Source: Allomesorhizobium sp043769475 (GTDB lineage Bacteria > Pseudomonadota > Alphaproteobacteria > Rhizobiales > Rhizobiaceae). From it: a stretch of DNA of 64,000 nt. The stretch spans positions 248,001 through 312,000 of the forward strand of contig NZ_CP171729.1 of assembly GCF_043769475.1 (NCBI RefSeq), given 5' to 3'. Below are positions 1 to 8,926 of this stretch, in pieces (positions within the stretch are counted from its first letter, which is position 1; each line of letters begins with the position of its first letter). The notes beneath the pieces were generated by a model that saw only the letters and a list, made by a program, of their open reading frames with translations, made no database searches and was not told the DNA's origin. The translations under genes were made by a program, and so were the position numbers.

Positions 1-296
1 TCGAACATTGCCGCCTGGTGCTGTCGACGATCAGAAACGACCGCAATCAAGGCATCCCTTGCCAGGCAGGTAAGGCCTCCGTCGCGGCTATCAGCTTCAG
101 GATGAGTTTCTGTCGAAGGCGAAGAGCCGGGCAAATCCGCTGCCCGGGCGTGCCGTGGGTATCGTGGCCTCTTAGCTCACTCCACAACAAACGACGGAGC
201 CGGCGGCCGCGGCCGTCACGTGGTGGTATGTCCAGTCAAGGCGGCCCTTGGATTGGCGTTCCGGCGCTCCTGAGCCGGCCGTCTGACTCTTGTGTC

Positions 297-312
297 TGTC
301 AGGTTTCGGACA
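297..312. promoter_or_regulatory. NifA-type upstream activator sequence (TGT-N10-ACA)
   Basis: The site reads TGT, ten bases, ACA. Its inner bases (CAGGTTTCGG) closely match those of two further sites at 8291-8306 and 11975-11990. NifA binds this pattern upstream of sigma-54 promoters in rhizobia. I could not find a convincing -24/-12 promoter beside it, so its function is inferred. Confidence 0.45.
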
Positions 313-376
313 GAATTTGAGATGGCGAATGGTAAGAGACATTTCTATATTCGGGTCGCATTATATAAGGCACCTC

Positions 377-421
377 AAAGGGCCCGCCGACAACGCCCCG
401 TTCGGCCGGGCCCTTTCTTTT
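377..421 (+). terminator. Rho-independent terminator
   Basis: AAAGGGCCCG at 377-386 pairs perfectly with CGGGCCCTTT at 407-416 and is followed by TCTTTT. The ten-pair GC-rich stem and the T tail fit an intrinsic terminator for a transcript read rightwards. No gene is visible upstream in the window, so it may end a short RNA or a gene lying left of the window. Confidence 0.7.
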
Positions 422-1454
422 GCGGCAGAGGGAAAAGAGGCCGCCTAACAAGGGGGCGCCAGGCCGCCCGACCGCTATCTCCTCCGGTGGGCGTTAGATA
501 GTGGGTAACGAAATGTTTCAGATTGAAACACTCGAAGTGACGTTGAGCAGGTTGTAATTGGAGAAAATGTTCGCCTAGGTTTCGGCTGAACGCTGTCGAC
601 GACTGGGCGTGCCGGCGCCGTGACGCCGTTGAGCTCGCGTTGAAGAGCGCTGAGCAACGAGGGTTTAAGAGAACCTTCATGTATCCATAGCGTCGATGAT
701 TGTCATTCAAACAATCAATTTTGCCGATCTTGAGGCGTGCTATTAAAAACCGCCGACTTTAATCGATATCAAATGCGTTGAGGCAAAATTCACAAGGTGC
801 AGGTGCGGGAAGAGTTGATATCTGCATCGTGCTGTTGTGGGAGTCCAAGCAACCGAATTGGCGGGTATCACGATAGGACGTTTCCCGTGTGAGGTGCACC
901 AACCCAAACCGCTGCGTCTGACGCGCTTGAGTTCCATAAAGGCGGTGACCAAACAATATCGTCAGCTATTTCTGACCTGGCATGGTTTGCCCGGCACGGC
1001 AGGAGCATCGTTCGGTATCTCCGCTGCCGCGCGTGAGCTAAACGGCACCGTCCAGGAAGCAGGAGAGAGCACCTCCTCGGTGGTGGCTCAGCTGAAACAG
1101 GCGCTCTCGGGCTCGGACGCCGATCGAGCTGTGCGGCTGTATGCCATTCCTGATCGCGATGCTGCGATCGAGACGTTGCGCGGCTACATTGTGCTGACCT
1201 TGTCAGTGCGCAAAAACCGTCGAGCTGCAGGTCCGAGTGGTCATGGGAAGCAGGAACGTGAAGTTGGAGAACTAGCGAACTCATCGAAACAATATAGCGG
1301 CGCTGGAGCCGCTGATGCCATAGGTTGGCGCCGTGCAAACTGCGTCTCGGAGAGCCAGTTCCAGATCGCCGTATAAGCCATAGCTTATATTTTTGGAAAG
1401 CGGTTCGTAGCGTTGCGTCACATCTCGATGACCTGCCTGGATATCAGCTGACAA

Positions 1455-1763
1455 GTGCGGCCTTCGACCGCACGTGATGAAACAGGACGGCAGGAGGCGC
1501 TTTCCGTGACCACGAGAATTGCGATCCGGATCGAGCTGGAAGCGCTCAACTCGCGTGTGATCGAGCTTTTCGAACGCTCTCTCTGGAGCTATTCAGTGAT
1601 CGAGGAATGCTACGCGGTCGCTGGCAAGACCGATTACCTTCTGTTCATCTCCGTGAAGGAAATCCAGGAGTTCGACGCGATACACCGGAATGTTCTATCA
1701 AGGCTCCCCGGTGTGAAGAAGATCAAGACCGAGTTCCCCTTGCGGCGCGTTCTCCCGACTTGA
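1455..1763 (+). pseudogene. Lrp/AsnC-family ligand-binding domain, N-terminally truncated
   Basis: From about 1506 the product matches the C-terminal RAM/AsnC effector domain of Lrp-type regulators: a beta strand with arginine-isoleucine repeats, the SRVIELFERS helix, the EECYAVAGKTDYLL strand and the LPGVKKIKTEFPLRRV end. The N-terminal winged helix-turn-helix that would bind DNA is missing, and upstream sequence in this frame does not resemble it. Full-length members have about 150 residues; only about 85 conserved residues remain. It is most likely a remnant, although stand-alone RAM-domain proteins exist in other organisms and a small functional protein cannot be excluded. Confidence 0.65.
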
Positions 1764-2109
1764 TGGAAAGTACTCCACGAGCCGAGCTGGTAGACACATT
1801 GGATATGCTTGACCTGCCAAATTATTGAGGGCGCGTCCGCTTCGCCAATGTCAGGGGCCGCCGGAGCTTACGCTGGCCGACATATCGTTCGTATACAGCT
1901 GACAATTGCCGCAGATCGATGTCCGCGTTGGCTTAGTAGGCCTAACGGCTTTCTGAACTTTGTACATGCGCCCGCCCCAAACGTCAGGTTGCCGAGATGC
2001 GGTATCTTTTTAGCAGCAGAGTTCGAAAGTTGCCTCGGCCTGTTAGCTAAGGCTTCCAAGCCAAAAGCAACAAGCTGCTCTTCCGACTGGTCTATTCGTT
2101 CTGGAGAAT
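1764..2109. other. Intergenic stretch, no gene seen
   Basis: This stretch between the Lrp remnant and the convergent RpiR-type gene holds no frame with recognisable similarity. I saw no strong terminator in it. Confidence 0.5.
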
Positions 2110-2904
2110 TCACTTCGACTGCCCAGCCGTCAATGCCGCCAGAATCTCGACGGCGGCGAACGCTGGCGCCATACTGCGAAAGAACGATTGCGAGTTTGAG
2201 GTAACTATGATCGTTTCCTGCGCGATCCGGGCCAGCGGCGACACACTGCTATCAGTGATGGCCACCACGCCGACACCCTGCCGAGCCGACCGGCGCGCCA
2301 CTTGGATCGTGGTGTGTTCATAAGGCGACATGCCCACGGCAAGGAGCACGTCGCCGCTTCCCGCATGCAGGAGCACATCCGAACTCAGTCGGGCCATATC
2401 GCTGACAAGCGTCACCTTGCGGTTACCGCCGGCCATAAGCGACATGAAGTGAACGAAGTGCCTCGCGACCGGATAAGCGGCGCGCGAGCCGAAACCGAAC
2501 AGATTGCGGGATCTCGCCAGGAGGCCGGCGGCGGCGATGAATTGCGGGGCATATTCACCAAGGCTTGAAATCTGGGCTGCGAGAGCGTCGGCAACCACTC
2601 CGGCAGTCGAGTATCTCGATGCGCGGTCCTTCTCGATGCAATGTCGCGCCGGCTCACCGGCGATTGTCTCACGCAGAGCCCGCGCACAAAGGCTGCGCAA
2701 TTCTTGGTAGCCTTCAAGGCCAAGCCAGCGCGCCAACCGCATCATAGTGCTGGGAGAGACGCCGGCCTGGTGCGCCTGCTGGCGCATCGACATCAGCGCG
2801 ACATCCTTGGGATGATCCAGAATGAAACGGGCGGCGACCCGCAACTGCGGCGGCATGTTCTCGACCTGTCCCACCAACAGCTCGGCCAAAGGACCTTTTT
2901 CCAT
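2110..2904 (-). CDS. MurR/RpiR-family transcriptional regulator
   Basis: The product of about 264 residues has the RpiR layout. An N-terminal helix-turn-helix (roughly residues 10-75, with the AHQAGVSPSTMMRLARWLG recognition region) is followed by a SIS sugar-phosphate-binding domain (roughly 110-250, with FGFGSRAAYPVA and a GDVLLAVGMSPYEHTT segment). Such proteins repress or activate sugar or amino-sugar catabolism in response to a phosphosugar. I chose the ATG at 2904; an in-frame start 18 codons upstream adds residues that do not fit the family. No metabolic partner gene survives beside it, so its target is unknown. The family is secure; the ligand is not. Confidence 0.9.
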   Translation of the reverse strand: MEKGPLAELLVGQVENMPPQLRVAARFILDHPKDVALMSMRQQAHQAGVSPSTMMRLARWLGLEGYQELRSLCARALRETIAGEPARHCIEKDRASRYSTAGVVADALAAQISSLGEYAPQFIAAAGLLARSRNLFGFGSRAAYPVARHFVHFMSLMAGGNRKVTLVSDMARLSSDVLLHAGSGDVLLAVGMSPYEHTTIQVARRSARQGVGVVAITDSSVSPLARIAQETIIVTSNSQSFFRSMAPAFAAVEILAALTAGQSK

Positions 2905-3505
2905 TCTGAAATACCCGTTCACCCCATTGCCGATTACTCCTGAACGTCGACAATACACGGCTGGAAACCGAATTGACTCATGAATTCCAAATGGACTTCA
3001 ATTTTCAATCGTGCTGCTTCGACCTCTCGTCACAAGAGCAAGCGCGAAATGGTCATTGATTGCGGCAATGGTCGCACTTTGACAGTTGCTTATAACCGTC
3101 TTTCCTGACGTGAACCTGATTGCCACTCAGCCAAACTTTGAATTTGGCAAGGCAGCGATGCAGGCGCGGTTCTCCGGCGCGGGCTGCAGCTCATGTCCAG
3201 GCTTGCCGGCCGTCCTGCAAAGATAAATCCCTCTGCCTGCTTGGCAGCACGCAACCTACATTTTGCCACGCGAGAAGCGGCAACTGGCCCTCGCCGAAGT
3301 GGGACTTCCGCCAGAGGGCATTGGCCAGGGTCGCGCGCGCATTATCAATGTTCTCAAGGCAAGCTGCCGCAGTCAAATTTCCACATAGCGGCCGATCGAC
3401 GGCAGGAAGACGACAATCATCGCTTGCAAGTGATCGCGCTCACCAAATCTCTCATGGATTTCACGCAGCCTCGGCGCGATCGCTTCCCGTTCGTGCAGTG
3501 GCAGA

Positions 3506-3539
3506 TCGGCCACGCCGAATACGTATCCGGCGTGGCCGA
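3506..3539. repeat. Perfect 12-bp inverted repeat
   Basis: TCGGCCACGCCG at 3506-3517 is exactly repeated as its reverse complement at 3528-3539 with a ten-base loop. There is no T tract on either side, so it is not a standard terminator. Confidence 0.6.
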
Positions 3540-3781
3540 CCGCGCATAGGTGGCAACCGCGTCCGTGGAGGGCTTGATCTTTGGCAAGGATTCGCTTCCG
3601 CAATATATGCCGACGCTCGCCAAAAGGTGGCATCAGTTGCACTTGAGAATGATGGCCTGAGGCCCGTCAGGATTCTGGGCACCCACGCATCGTCCTGGGA
3701 TCCGGTCGGGATGAACTCCACGCCTCCGCGTGGTGCCATGCGCAGGTATCGACTGGCTTGGAATGGCAATCACACCTCCGG

Positions 3782-3802
3782 CTGGTCGGGTAGCCCGACC
3801 AG
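3782..3802 (-). terminator. Hairpin downstream of the small minus-strand gene
   Basis: CTGGTCGGG and CCCGACCAG form a perfect nine-pair stem around a three-base loop. It lies about 20 bases past the stop of the small minus-strand gene ending at 3823. A T-run is lacking, so termination is a guess from position and stem strength. Confidence 0.4.
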
Positions 3803-3822
3803 TCTCAACTGGGTCGAGACGT

Positions 3823-4029
3823 TCACGTATAATGGAAAGCCGGCTTGCCGTTCCGTGTGAAAACCTGATCATCCTTGACGAAATAGGCAGCTGCGCCGCG
3901 CTCGATTTGATACCACCAGCCGCCGTTTTCGTAGAATTCGCATGCCCCGGTTTCGGGTGCGTAGATCCGTTGACCCTCCTGGCAATATGCGGGCTTCCCC
4001 TCGGTGTCATATATCCAACGAATGGCCAT
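3823..4029 (-). CDS. Small conserved hypothetical protein
   Basis: The 68-residue product starts MAIRWIYDTEGKPAYCQ and is rich in aromatic residues. It contains two similar segments, GKPAYCQEGQRIYA and GKPAFHYT, each a glycine-lysine-proline turn beside aromatic strands, which suggests a small beta-sheet protein with internal repetition. The start at 4029 is preceded by an AAGGGA ribosome binding site; a longer in-frame start 12 codons upstream lacks one. It lies downstream of two secreted-protein genes on the same strand. I do not recognise a function. Confidence 0.6.
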   Translation of the reverse strand: MAIRWIYDTEGKPAYCQEGQRIYAPETGACEFYENGGWWYQIERGAAAYFVKDDQVFTRNGKPAFHYT

Positions 4030-4197
4030 CCGATCCCTTTTCGAAGTCGCGGCTCGATGTCGCATCGATCTCGCCCCTACTCGTGGCGCGCCCTACCTGC
4101 ACCAAACACCGTGCGCATGTGGCCATAGTACGGCATGGCCTTCGCTCAACAAAACTTCGCCCGCGAGGCAGCAACGCCTGGGTAGCATCTCCAACCA

Positions 4198-4533
4198 CTA
4201 TGACCCCTGTCCTCGCATCTTCAGCACCTCGCAGAACTCCCTCACCATATCGGCCGAGATGTCCTCCGGAAAGCAGAGCGGAGTGTAGCCACCGGCACGG
4301 TCCCAGGCGCTTCGCTTGCCGCAGCGCCGCCCTCTCGCGTCGCGATGGTAGGGACAGGGGCAGTTGCCGGGATATTTCGCAACACTTTCCTGGATCATTT
4401 GGTCTTTGAGCGTTGGAACGGGGATTTGGCAGTTGAAAGTTTGAGATGACGCCGGACCGATCAGGGCAGCGAGGACGAGCGCCAGCCACCGCTGATTACT
4501 GGCAACAGACCTTGCGGACATAGGTGTTTCCAT
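4198..4533 (-). CDS. Small secreted cysteine-containing hypothetical protein
   Basis: A hydrophobic signal segment (LALVLAALIG) is followed by a short region with the pattern CPCPYHRDARGRRCGKRSAW and a later GGYTPLCFPEDIS. I have seen this arrangement in small exported proteins of alphaproteobacteria; its role is unknown. The four cysteines suggest disulfides or metal binding in the periplasm. The start overlaps the end of the upstream ClpP-like gene by about 35 bases, suggesting one transcript. Starts at 4533 or 4521 are both possible; the second puts the charged residues closer to the hydrophobic core. Confidence 0.7.
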   Translation of the reverse strand: METPMSARSVASNQRWLALVLAALIGPASSQTFNCQIPVPTLKDQMIQESVAKYPGNCPCPYHRDARGRRCGKRSAWDRAGGYTPLCFPEDISADMVREFCEVLKMRGQGS

Positions 4534-5659
4534 AGGTCATAAAGGCATCGTCCGGGATCGCGCCATTCTTCTTCAGCAGCGCGACCAGGTTCCTGGCCAT
4601 CTGCTCGTCATAGGTCTTTTCCAGCGTGATGGCGAACCAGCCATTGGTGACCAGATACGCCGAGACAGCAATGCTGGCCGATCGCGCATAGGCGTTCGCT
4701 TCGGCAAGATTGTCGAAACTCTTGATCTGGATATGACGCTGACCAAAGGGTCCGCTGTCATACTGGTCGACGAAAACCCAGGTGTGGTGCATGTAGCCGG
4801 TCTGGCTGCCCGACTGGACCCGGTACCAGCGGTCGGCATCATCGAGGATCGCGACAGGGCTCCCGTTGGCCAGGTTGACGTGGTTGGCCGATTTCCCATC
4901 GGGGAGCGCCTTCATGGGGGCAGCGCCCTTAGAGTGCCTGACGCGACCGGAGCGCGCCTCGGGGATCGACGAAAGTGGCCAATCATTCTGAATGGAAGGC
5001 GCAGGCGCTGCGGCGACACCGGGTTGCGGTGCAGCGGGCGGGGCTGTTGGCGGGGAGATCTGCGGCTGTCCGGTATCCATGTTGTGTGTCGTGACTTGGT
5101 ACTGTTCCATCTCGCTCATCGAGAGGTACCGTATGTCGTTGCTTTCATATTTCAGGGAAAGCTGGAGTAATGACGGGTCGACGCCCATTTCCAGCATGTA
5201 GGATATCACGTCCGCAGTGATCTGCTGCACCGCCGACACCGCTTCCTGAGCGCTGAGCGAAACGTCGCCGCTGAAGGAGGATTTATGTACTCCAATCGCA
5301 CCAGGCTCCGCGAAGCGCATGATGCCGCCCAGGAATGCAAGAGCGCAGGCCGAGGAGCATTCCAGTCCCCTCGGCTGGAACGTGCCTAGCCTGAAGGAGC
5401 GGATGAGGCGGCCAAGTTCCATCGCCTTGACGATGTTGCCGCCATGCGAATTGAAGCCGATCGTCGTCGGGTTGTGCGAGCGCACGACCGATGCGAATTC
5501 ATCCAGATTGTCTTCGAAGGAAAACTCGCCGATGACCATCACATAGCGGAGGCCGTCGGATGTTTGATCGGCTTGATACTTCAATCCGGCATGGGCCGCC
5601 GTCATGGCGGCAATCCACGCGGCCAACACAACCCCAAGCACCGTAGACAGACGCAGCAT
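4496..5659 (-). CDS. Periplasmic ClpP/crotonase-fold protein with SH3-like domain
   Basis: The start at 5659 follows a GAGAGGG ribosome binding site and gives an N-terminal signal peptide (MLRLSTVLGVVLAAW... ending AHA). Residues of about 25-190 match the COG3904 group of exported ClpP-like proteins: a SHGGNIVKAMELG oxyanion-type loop, the nucleophile region GLECSSACALAFLGG, and a later GVHKSS histidine. A proline/alanine-rich linker follows. Then comes a bacterial SH3-like domain (VNLANGSPVAILDDADRWYR) and a C-terminal domain of about 80 residues resembling SPOR-type repeats. A role in envelope proteolysis or peptidoglycan binding is inferred from the domains only. It overlaps the next small secreted gene. 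Confidence 0.75.
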   Translation of the reverse strand: MLRLSTVLGVVLAAWIAAMTAAHAGLKYQADQTSDGLRYVMVIGEFSFEDNLDEFASVVRSHNPTTIGFNSHGGNIVKAMELGRLIRSFRLGTFQPRGLECSSACALAFLGGIMRFAEPGAIGVHKSSFSGDVSLSAQEAVSAVQQITADVISYMLEMGVDPSLLQLSLKYESNDIRYLSMSEMEQYQVTTHNMDTGQPQISPPTAPPAAPQPGVAAAPAPSIQNDWPLSSIPEARSGRVRHSKGAAPMKALPDGKSANHVNLANGSPVAILDDADRWYRVQSGSQTGYMHHTWVFVDQYDSGPFGQRHIQIKSFDNLAEANAYARSASIAVSAYLVTNGWFAITLEKTYDEQMARNLVALLKKNGAIPDDAFMTYGNTYVRKVCCQ

Positions 5660-6284
5660 CGCCCTCTCACCCCTCGCCAAGGTTAGCGTCCCCCGTCGGC
5701 GCTGTCGAATCCGGAAATACCGTGTGGAAAGCCTTAAGACCCTGTCCGCTGACGACCACGGGCGCCTGACGCCGGCTGGGCTGCCTGATGCTCCTGCATC
5801 CATGCGCGAGGCGCGATCGTCCCTCTACATCCGGCCAGCCCCCGCATGGCGGCCAGGCGGTCCTGTTGAGGTTGGCGGGCGCCCGCGCGCCTGATGGCGC
5901 GCGCCGGGCTCTCGTTGAACCGAGCCCGCTCCTTCGCCTTGCTCAGGGCGGCGGTCTCGGCCCTTCGGGCTTTGATCCCTGGCGACGACAAGCCTCCGGC
6001 TTGTCCGACGGACGCCGCTCTTGCGAGCGGCGACATTGTTCAGCTGGCCTCTCCCGGCGGCGCGGTGTGGGCGGCGCTCCCTTCTAGGCCCGCCGCGGCA
6101 GGCCGCAACCCTCCGCTTCGCCTCGGGTCCTCCACATTCGTTCCGGCCCGTAACCACCCCTTCGCACAAATACGACAACGCCCCCGGGTGCGGCCTGCCT
6201 TTCGGCCGGCCTTTCCGGTCGCAAGTCGCCGCCCACCCCGCTTCCGGGGGAGGCGCGGCTTTGGATCGGAGAGGATGAAAAGCC
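5660..6284. other. Hairpin-rich leader between ardC and the divergent ClpP-like gene
   Basis: This GC-rich non-coding stretch separates two divergent genes. It contains a tight cluster of strong hairpins at 5884-6032, listed separately. Nearer ardC there is a GGAGAGG ribosome binding site at about 6268-6274. Open frames here are short and low in complexity and I reject them as genes. Confidence 0.6.
5884..6032. promoter_or_regulatory. Tandem hairpins upstream of ardC, possible single-strand promoter
   Basis: Three perfect eight-pair stems stand in a row: CGCGCGCC/GGCGCGCG at 5884-5903, GACAAGCC/GGCTTGTC at 5987-6005 and CGCCGCTC/GAGCGGCG at 6013-6032, with a smaller GCCC/GGGC stem near 5960. 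Folded-ssDNA promoters of the Frpo type are known to drive antirestriction genes in conjugative leading regions just after entry. The position before ardC fits that idea, but the function here is inferred. Confidence 0.4.
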
Positions 6285-7250
6285 ATGCGCCAGACCGCCA
6301 GACGTCCCGCCAGCGGAAAACACGAGAGCCGGAACAAGGACGGCAACCGGCCGAACCTTTACCACGAAGTGACCAGCCGCATCATTGCCGAGCTGGAAGA
6401 GGGGCGCTTCCCCTGGGTGCAGCCATGGGGCCGTGCCCAGGCCGCCATTGGATTGCCCCTCAACGCCCTAACCGGGCGGCGCTATTCCGGCGTCAACATC
6501 CTCATCCTGTGGGGCGCCGTCATTGAAAAGGGTTTCCCCTCGCAACACTGGATCACCTTCAAACAGGCCTTGGGAGCCGGCGGCTGCGTGCGCAAGGGCG
6601 AACGCGGCACCACCGTGTGCTACGCCGACCGCTTCATACCGAAATCAGAGGCCGAACGTTCGGCGCAAGACGGCGACGAGCCGGCGGCCGTGCCGTTCCT
6701 CAAGCGGTTCACCGTCTTCAACATCGCGCAATGCGACGGGCTCCCGGATGACTTGGCACTCGACGCCGAGCCGCTGCCGCAACGCCAGATCGTTCCCCAC
6801 GCCGAACGCCTGATCAAGGCCACAGGAGCGGATTTCCGCATCGGTGGCGAGCAGGCCTTCTACATGCCGGCGCGCGATTTCATCCAGGTGCCGCCGCAGC
6901 CCGCTTTTCATGAGCAGATCAATTACTACCGGACCTGTTTTCATGAACTCGGGCACTGGACCGGCCACGCTTCCCGGCTCGCCCGCGACCTGTCAGGCCG
7001 CTTCGGGTCGGCGCTCTATGCGCGCGAGGAACTGGTCGCCGAAATGGCCAGTGCCTTCATCTGCGCCAGCCTCAACATCATGCCGACCGTCCGTCACGCC
7101 GACTACCTCGCCACATGGCTTAATGTGCTGCGCCAGGACAACCGCGCCATCTTCCGCGCCGCATCGCAAGCCAGCAAGGCGGCGGATTTCATCCTTGGTC
7201 TTGGCGAGGGCGCCGGGACGGAAGCCGTACAGCAAGAGATCGCGGCATGA
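6285..7250 (+). CDS. ardC: ArdC-like antirestriction protein with zincin domain
   Basis: The 321-residue protein has the ArdC layout. The N-terminal half (about residues 20-130, with LYHEVTSRIIAELE, FPWVQPW and NALTGRRYSGVN) matches the ssDNA-binding DUF1738 domain. The C-terminal half is a metallopeptidase-like domain with HELGH at about residues 220-224 and a downstream YAREELVAEMASAF helix supplying the third ligand. ArdC proteins protect incoming single-stranded plasmid DNA from host restriction and bind ssDNA in the recipient cytoplasm. It lies behind the hairpin cluster, and its stop overlaps the next start by four bases. Length and motifs look intact. Confidence 0.9.
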   Translation: MRQTARRPASGKHESRNKDGNRPNLYHEVTSRIIAELEEGRFPWVQPWGRAQAAIGLPLNALTGRRYSGVNILILWGAVIEKGFPSQHWITFKQALGAGGCVRKGERGTTVCYADRFIPKSEAERSAQDGDEPAAVPFLKRFTVFNIAQCDGLPDDLALDAEPLPQRQIVPHAERLIKATGADFRIGGEQAFYMPARDFIQVPPQPAFHEQINYYRTCFHELGHWTGHASRLARDLSGRFGSALYAREELVAEMASAFICASLNIMPTVRHADYLATWLNVLRQDNRAIFRAASQASKAADFILGLGEGAGTEAVQQEIAA

Positions 7251-7757
7251 TCCTGATCCCCGAAAACCTGCGCGCCCGCCTCATCGCCAATGGCGCGGCG
7301 GAAACCCGAAACCCATCACGTTCCGCTCGTCAAACTCTTCGACCCGTGCGGCCCGGTGTTCGCGAAAACGGCAGTCCGGACACTTTCGGTAGAACGAATG
7401 GCTGGCGCTGTTCAACAGTCCCGACACCTACGCCCCGCGCCGCGGGCCGCTGAAGGACAGACGATTCCACCAAGGCCGCGCTGTTTGCGATCTATTGCCG
7501 GCCAGATCGTCGCCGATCTCTGTGGCGAGGAGATATTTCGCCGACGTGGTACGAGGCGATTGCCCGGCGCAAGGCAGCCTATCTCGATGCCGCATCGTCC
7601 GATGTCATTGTTCTGGACGCCAATCACTACTTCCATTCCTGGCCCTACGAGAAGGCGCCGAAGAAGAAGGGCGGTTTCACAGGAAAGGCGCAGCAAGAAC
7701 GGGGCACACCTCAATACAAGCGTCCGCAGCCCTCACCATACGTTCACTTGGTTTAAA
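7247..7757 (+). pseudogene. DUF2958-family remnant, frameshifted
   Basis: Translation begins MILIPENLRARLIANG in one frame, coupled by ATGA to the ardC stop, then continues as THHVPLVKLFDPCG in another. Together these match the start of DUF2958 proteins, which often follow ardC on mobile elements. A single-base shift near 7298 breaks the frame. Further right, another readable segment (WYEAIARRKAAYLDAASS then VIVLDANHYFHSWPYEK, about 7545-7757, ending in a stop) looks like the tail of a different, unrecognised protein. The region therefore seems to be a fusion of degraded pieces and is unlikely to make a working protein. Confidence 0.6.
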
Positions 7758-8228
7758 TCCTGGCAGCATTTGCCCAAGGATCATAGCGTTAAGGAACAGC
7801 GAACCACCCAGACGCGGATGAGTCGTGTGCCCTATCGCCAAGCTGAAATTTGAAGGCCGGCCACCATAGCGGAATGCAATATTCTGCGCATTTGAAACTC
7901 CAGCTAGACCGCGCTTCTTTTTGCCTTCCCCGCTCATCTTTGTCCTTTCTTCCATTTTTTCTGTGGTTTAGGTGTAGATCAACAGATGATCAAATTGTAC
8001 TATAGGTTAATACGGTACATTGACCTATGGCACATGCTTCCTGGCCGACTCTATTCCTGCGTACTGGCAGAGAGCGCGCGATTCTGCTTTGATTTCCTTT
8101 CGAACCAAACCCTCGGAAGCTTTGGCTTCGTTATCCGGCAACAAGGCGAGATACCCGTCGTTCCGTGTTGCACCTCCCAATTGCTGCAAAGGCCGTGCCA
8201 GCGCCTCAGCGCCCATTAGGCGCCCTTT

Positions 8229-8370
8229 GCTTTGAAAACCTCCACAGCGCCCACAGTCGGTTGTGGTGAACCTGACACTTTGTCAGCCGCTGTCAGCTTT
8301 TGGACACGGGATCACGCGCTTCGCGCCACCAGAAGGCGTGTCCATCGGCACGGTCCCGAAGCGCCAAGAC
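8229..8370. repeat. Duplicated regulatory segment, copy 1
   Basis: This segment and the one at 11881-12047 share the blocks TTTGAAA(A)CCTCC, a GAACCTGACA element, the TGT-N10-ACA site, a GGACACG stem and a conserved CACGGTCCCGAAGCGCCAA run in the same order and spacing. In copy 2 the leftward gene is the intact TlpA-like gene; in copy 1 only a short divergent frame remains. This suggests a duplicated promoter region. Confidence 0.55.
8291..8306. promoter_or_regulatory. NifA-type upstream activator sequence (TGT-N10-ACA)
   Basis: TGT, CAGCTTTTGG, ACA. The inner ten bases differ at only a few positions from the sites at 297 and 11975. A second inverted motif (CTGACA, three bases, TGTCAG) overlaps just to its left at 8272-8286. 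Function is inferred from the consensus. Confidence 0.45.
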
Positions 8371-8559
8371 CATGAGCGCGTGCGACCGCAAAAGCACGGC
8401 GCAAGAGGCCTTTCAATTCCGGAACCTGCTCGTTTCTCGGCGCTGTCGCAATTGGCGCGGAGCTTGCAGCGACCCTTGGTGCAACGTTCGACCGGAGCGC
8501 AGCGATGGGAGATGCCCGGGAGGGAGGAACCCACCTCGATCCGGTCAGGAGACAAGTAT

Positions 8560-8695
8560 GTTGACTATGATCCCGCAAACCGCAGCGCGAGTCCCGCGCC
8601 CCGCAAGCCCTTTTATCGCCGCCTGTACGTGCAGGTGTTTGCTGCAGTCACGCTCAGCCATCGCACTCGGCCGCCTGAAGCCGCTCGGCGACCGG
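8560..8695 (+). pseudogene. Fragment of a DctA-like C4-dicarboxylate transporter
   Basis: One frame reads RKPFYRRLYVQVFAAV, very like the N-terminus of rhizobial DctA (dicarboxylate/proton symporter). Two frame changes later LKPLGD appears at the spacing expected in that protein. Nothing after it resembles the rest of the transporter. DctA feeds succinate and malate to nitrogen-fixing bacteroids, so a remnant fits a symbiosis region. The match is short, so I am only moderately sure. Confidence 0.45.
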
Positions 8696-8926
8696 CGATC
8701 ACGGCTGGGCGGTTCGCGCGCACTCCGCGCCGCTCACGGAGCGGTCGGCTGGTTGGGCGCAGCCGTCATGCCGCAACCGCCAGCTCGTGTCCTTTCGGAC
8801 AGTACGAGCCTCTTAACCTCCCGTAGTCCGGGAACAGCGGGGCAAGGCATTAAAGCGATGCCCCTTTGACGTCAAAAGGCCAGCCGTTGCTGCCCTGCCG
8901 TTTCAAAGTTGACTGGAACCTGACCC

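Larger units (their letters stand above)
1..1454. other. Gene-poor stretch with a regulatory site and a terminator
   Basis: I find no open frame here that resembles a known protein. The longest frame, about 180 codons around 837-1376, has no recognisable motif, no good ribosome binding site and a composition like a chance frame. The only supported elements are the TGT-N10-ACA site at 297-312 and the strong hairpin with a T-rich tail at 377-421, both listed separately. The stretch may be decayed intergenic DNA at the flank of the Lrp remnant. Confidence 0.5.
2905..3822. other. Long stretch without a convincing gene, with two strong hairpins
   Basis: Several overlapping open frames exist on both strands, but none shows family similarity or a consistent start. 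A minus-strand frame at 3373-3642 has an even amino-acid composition and could be a remnant of a real gene, but I do not recognise it. Perfect inverted repeats lie at 3506-3539 and 3782-3802. Confidence 0.45.
7758..8926. other. Stretch with no intact gene
   Basis: Apart from a duplicated regulatory segment (8229-8370) and a probable dctA fragment (8560-8695), both listed separately, I see no supported gene. A minus-strand frame starting at 8216 resembles the beginning of the tlpA-like gene at 11879 in sequence and in upstream DNA, but it diverges within about 20 codons. Confidence 0.5.

Noticed and set aside
837..1376. 179-codon plus-strand frame
   Set aside because: No motif, no ribosome binding site and equally long frames on the other strand; I could not support it as a gene.
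3506..3539. The 12-pair hairpin as a terminator
   Set aside because: It has no T tract on either side and no gene ends near it, so it is listed only as an inverted repeat.
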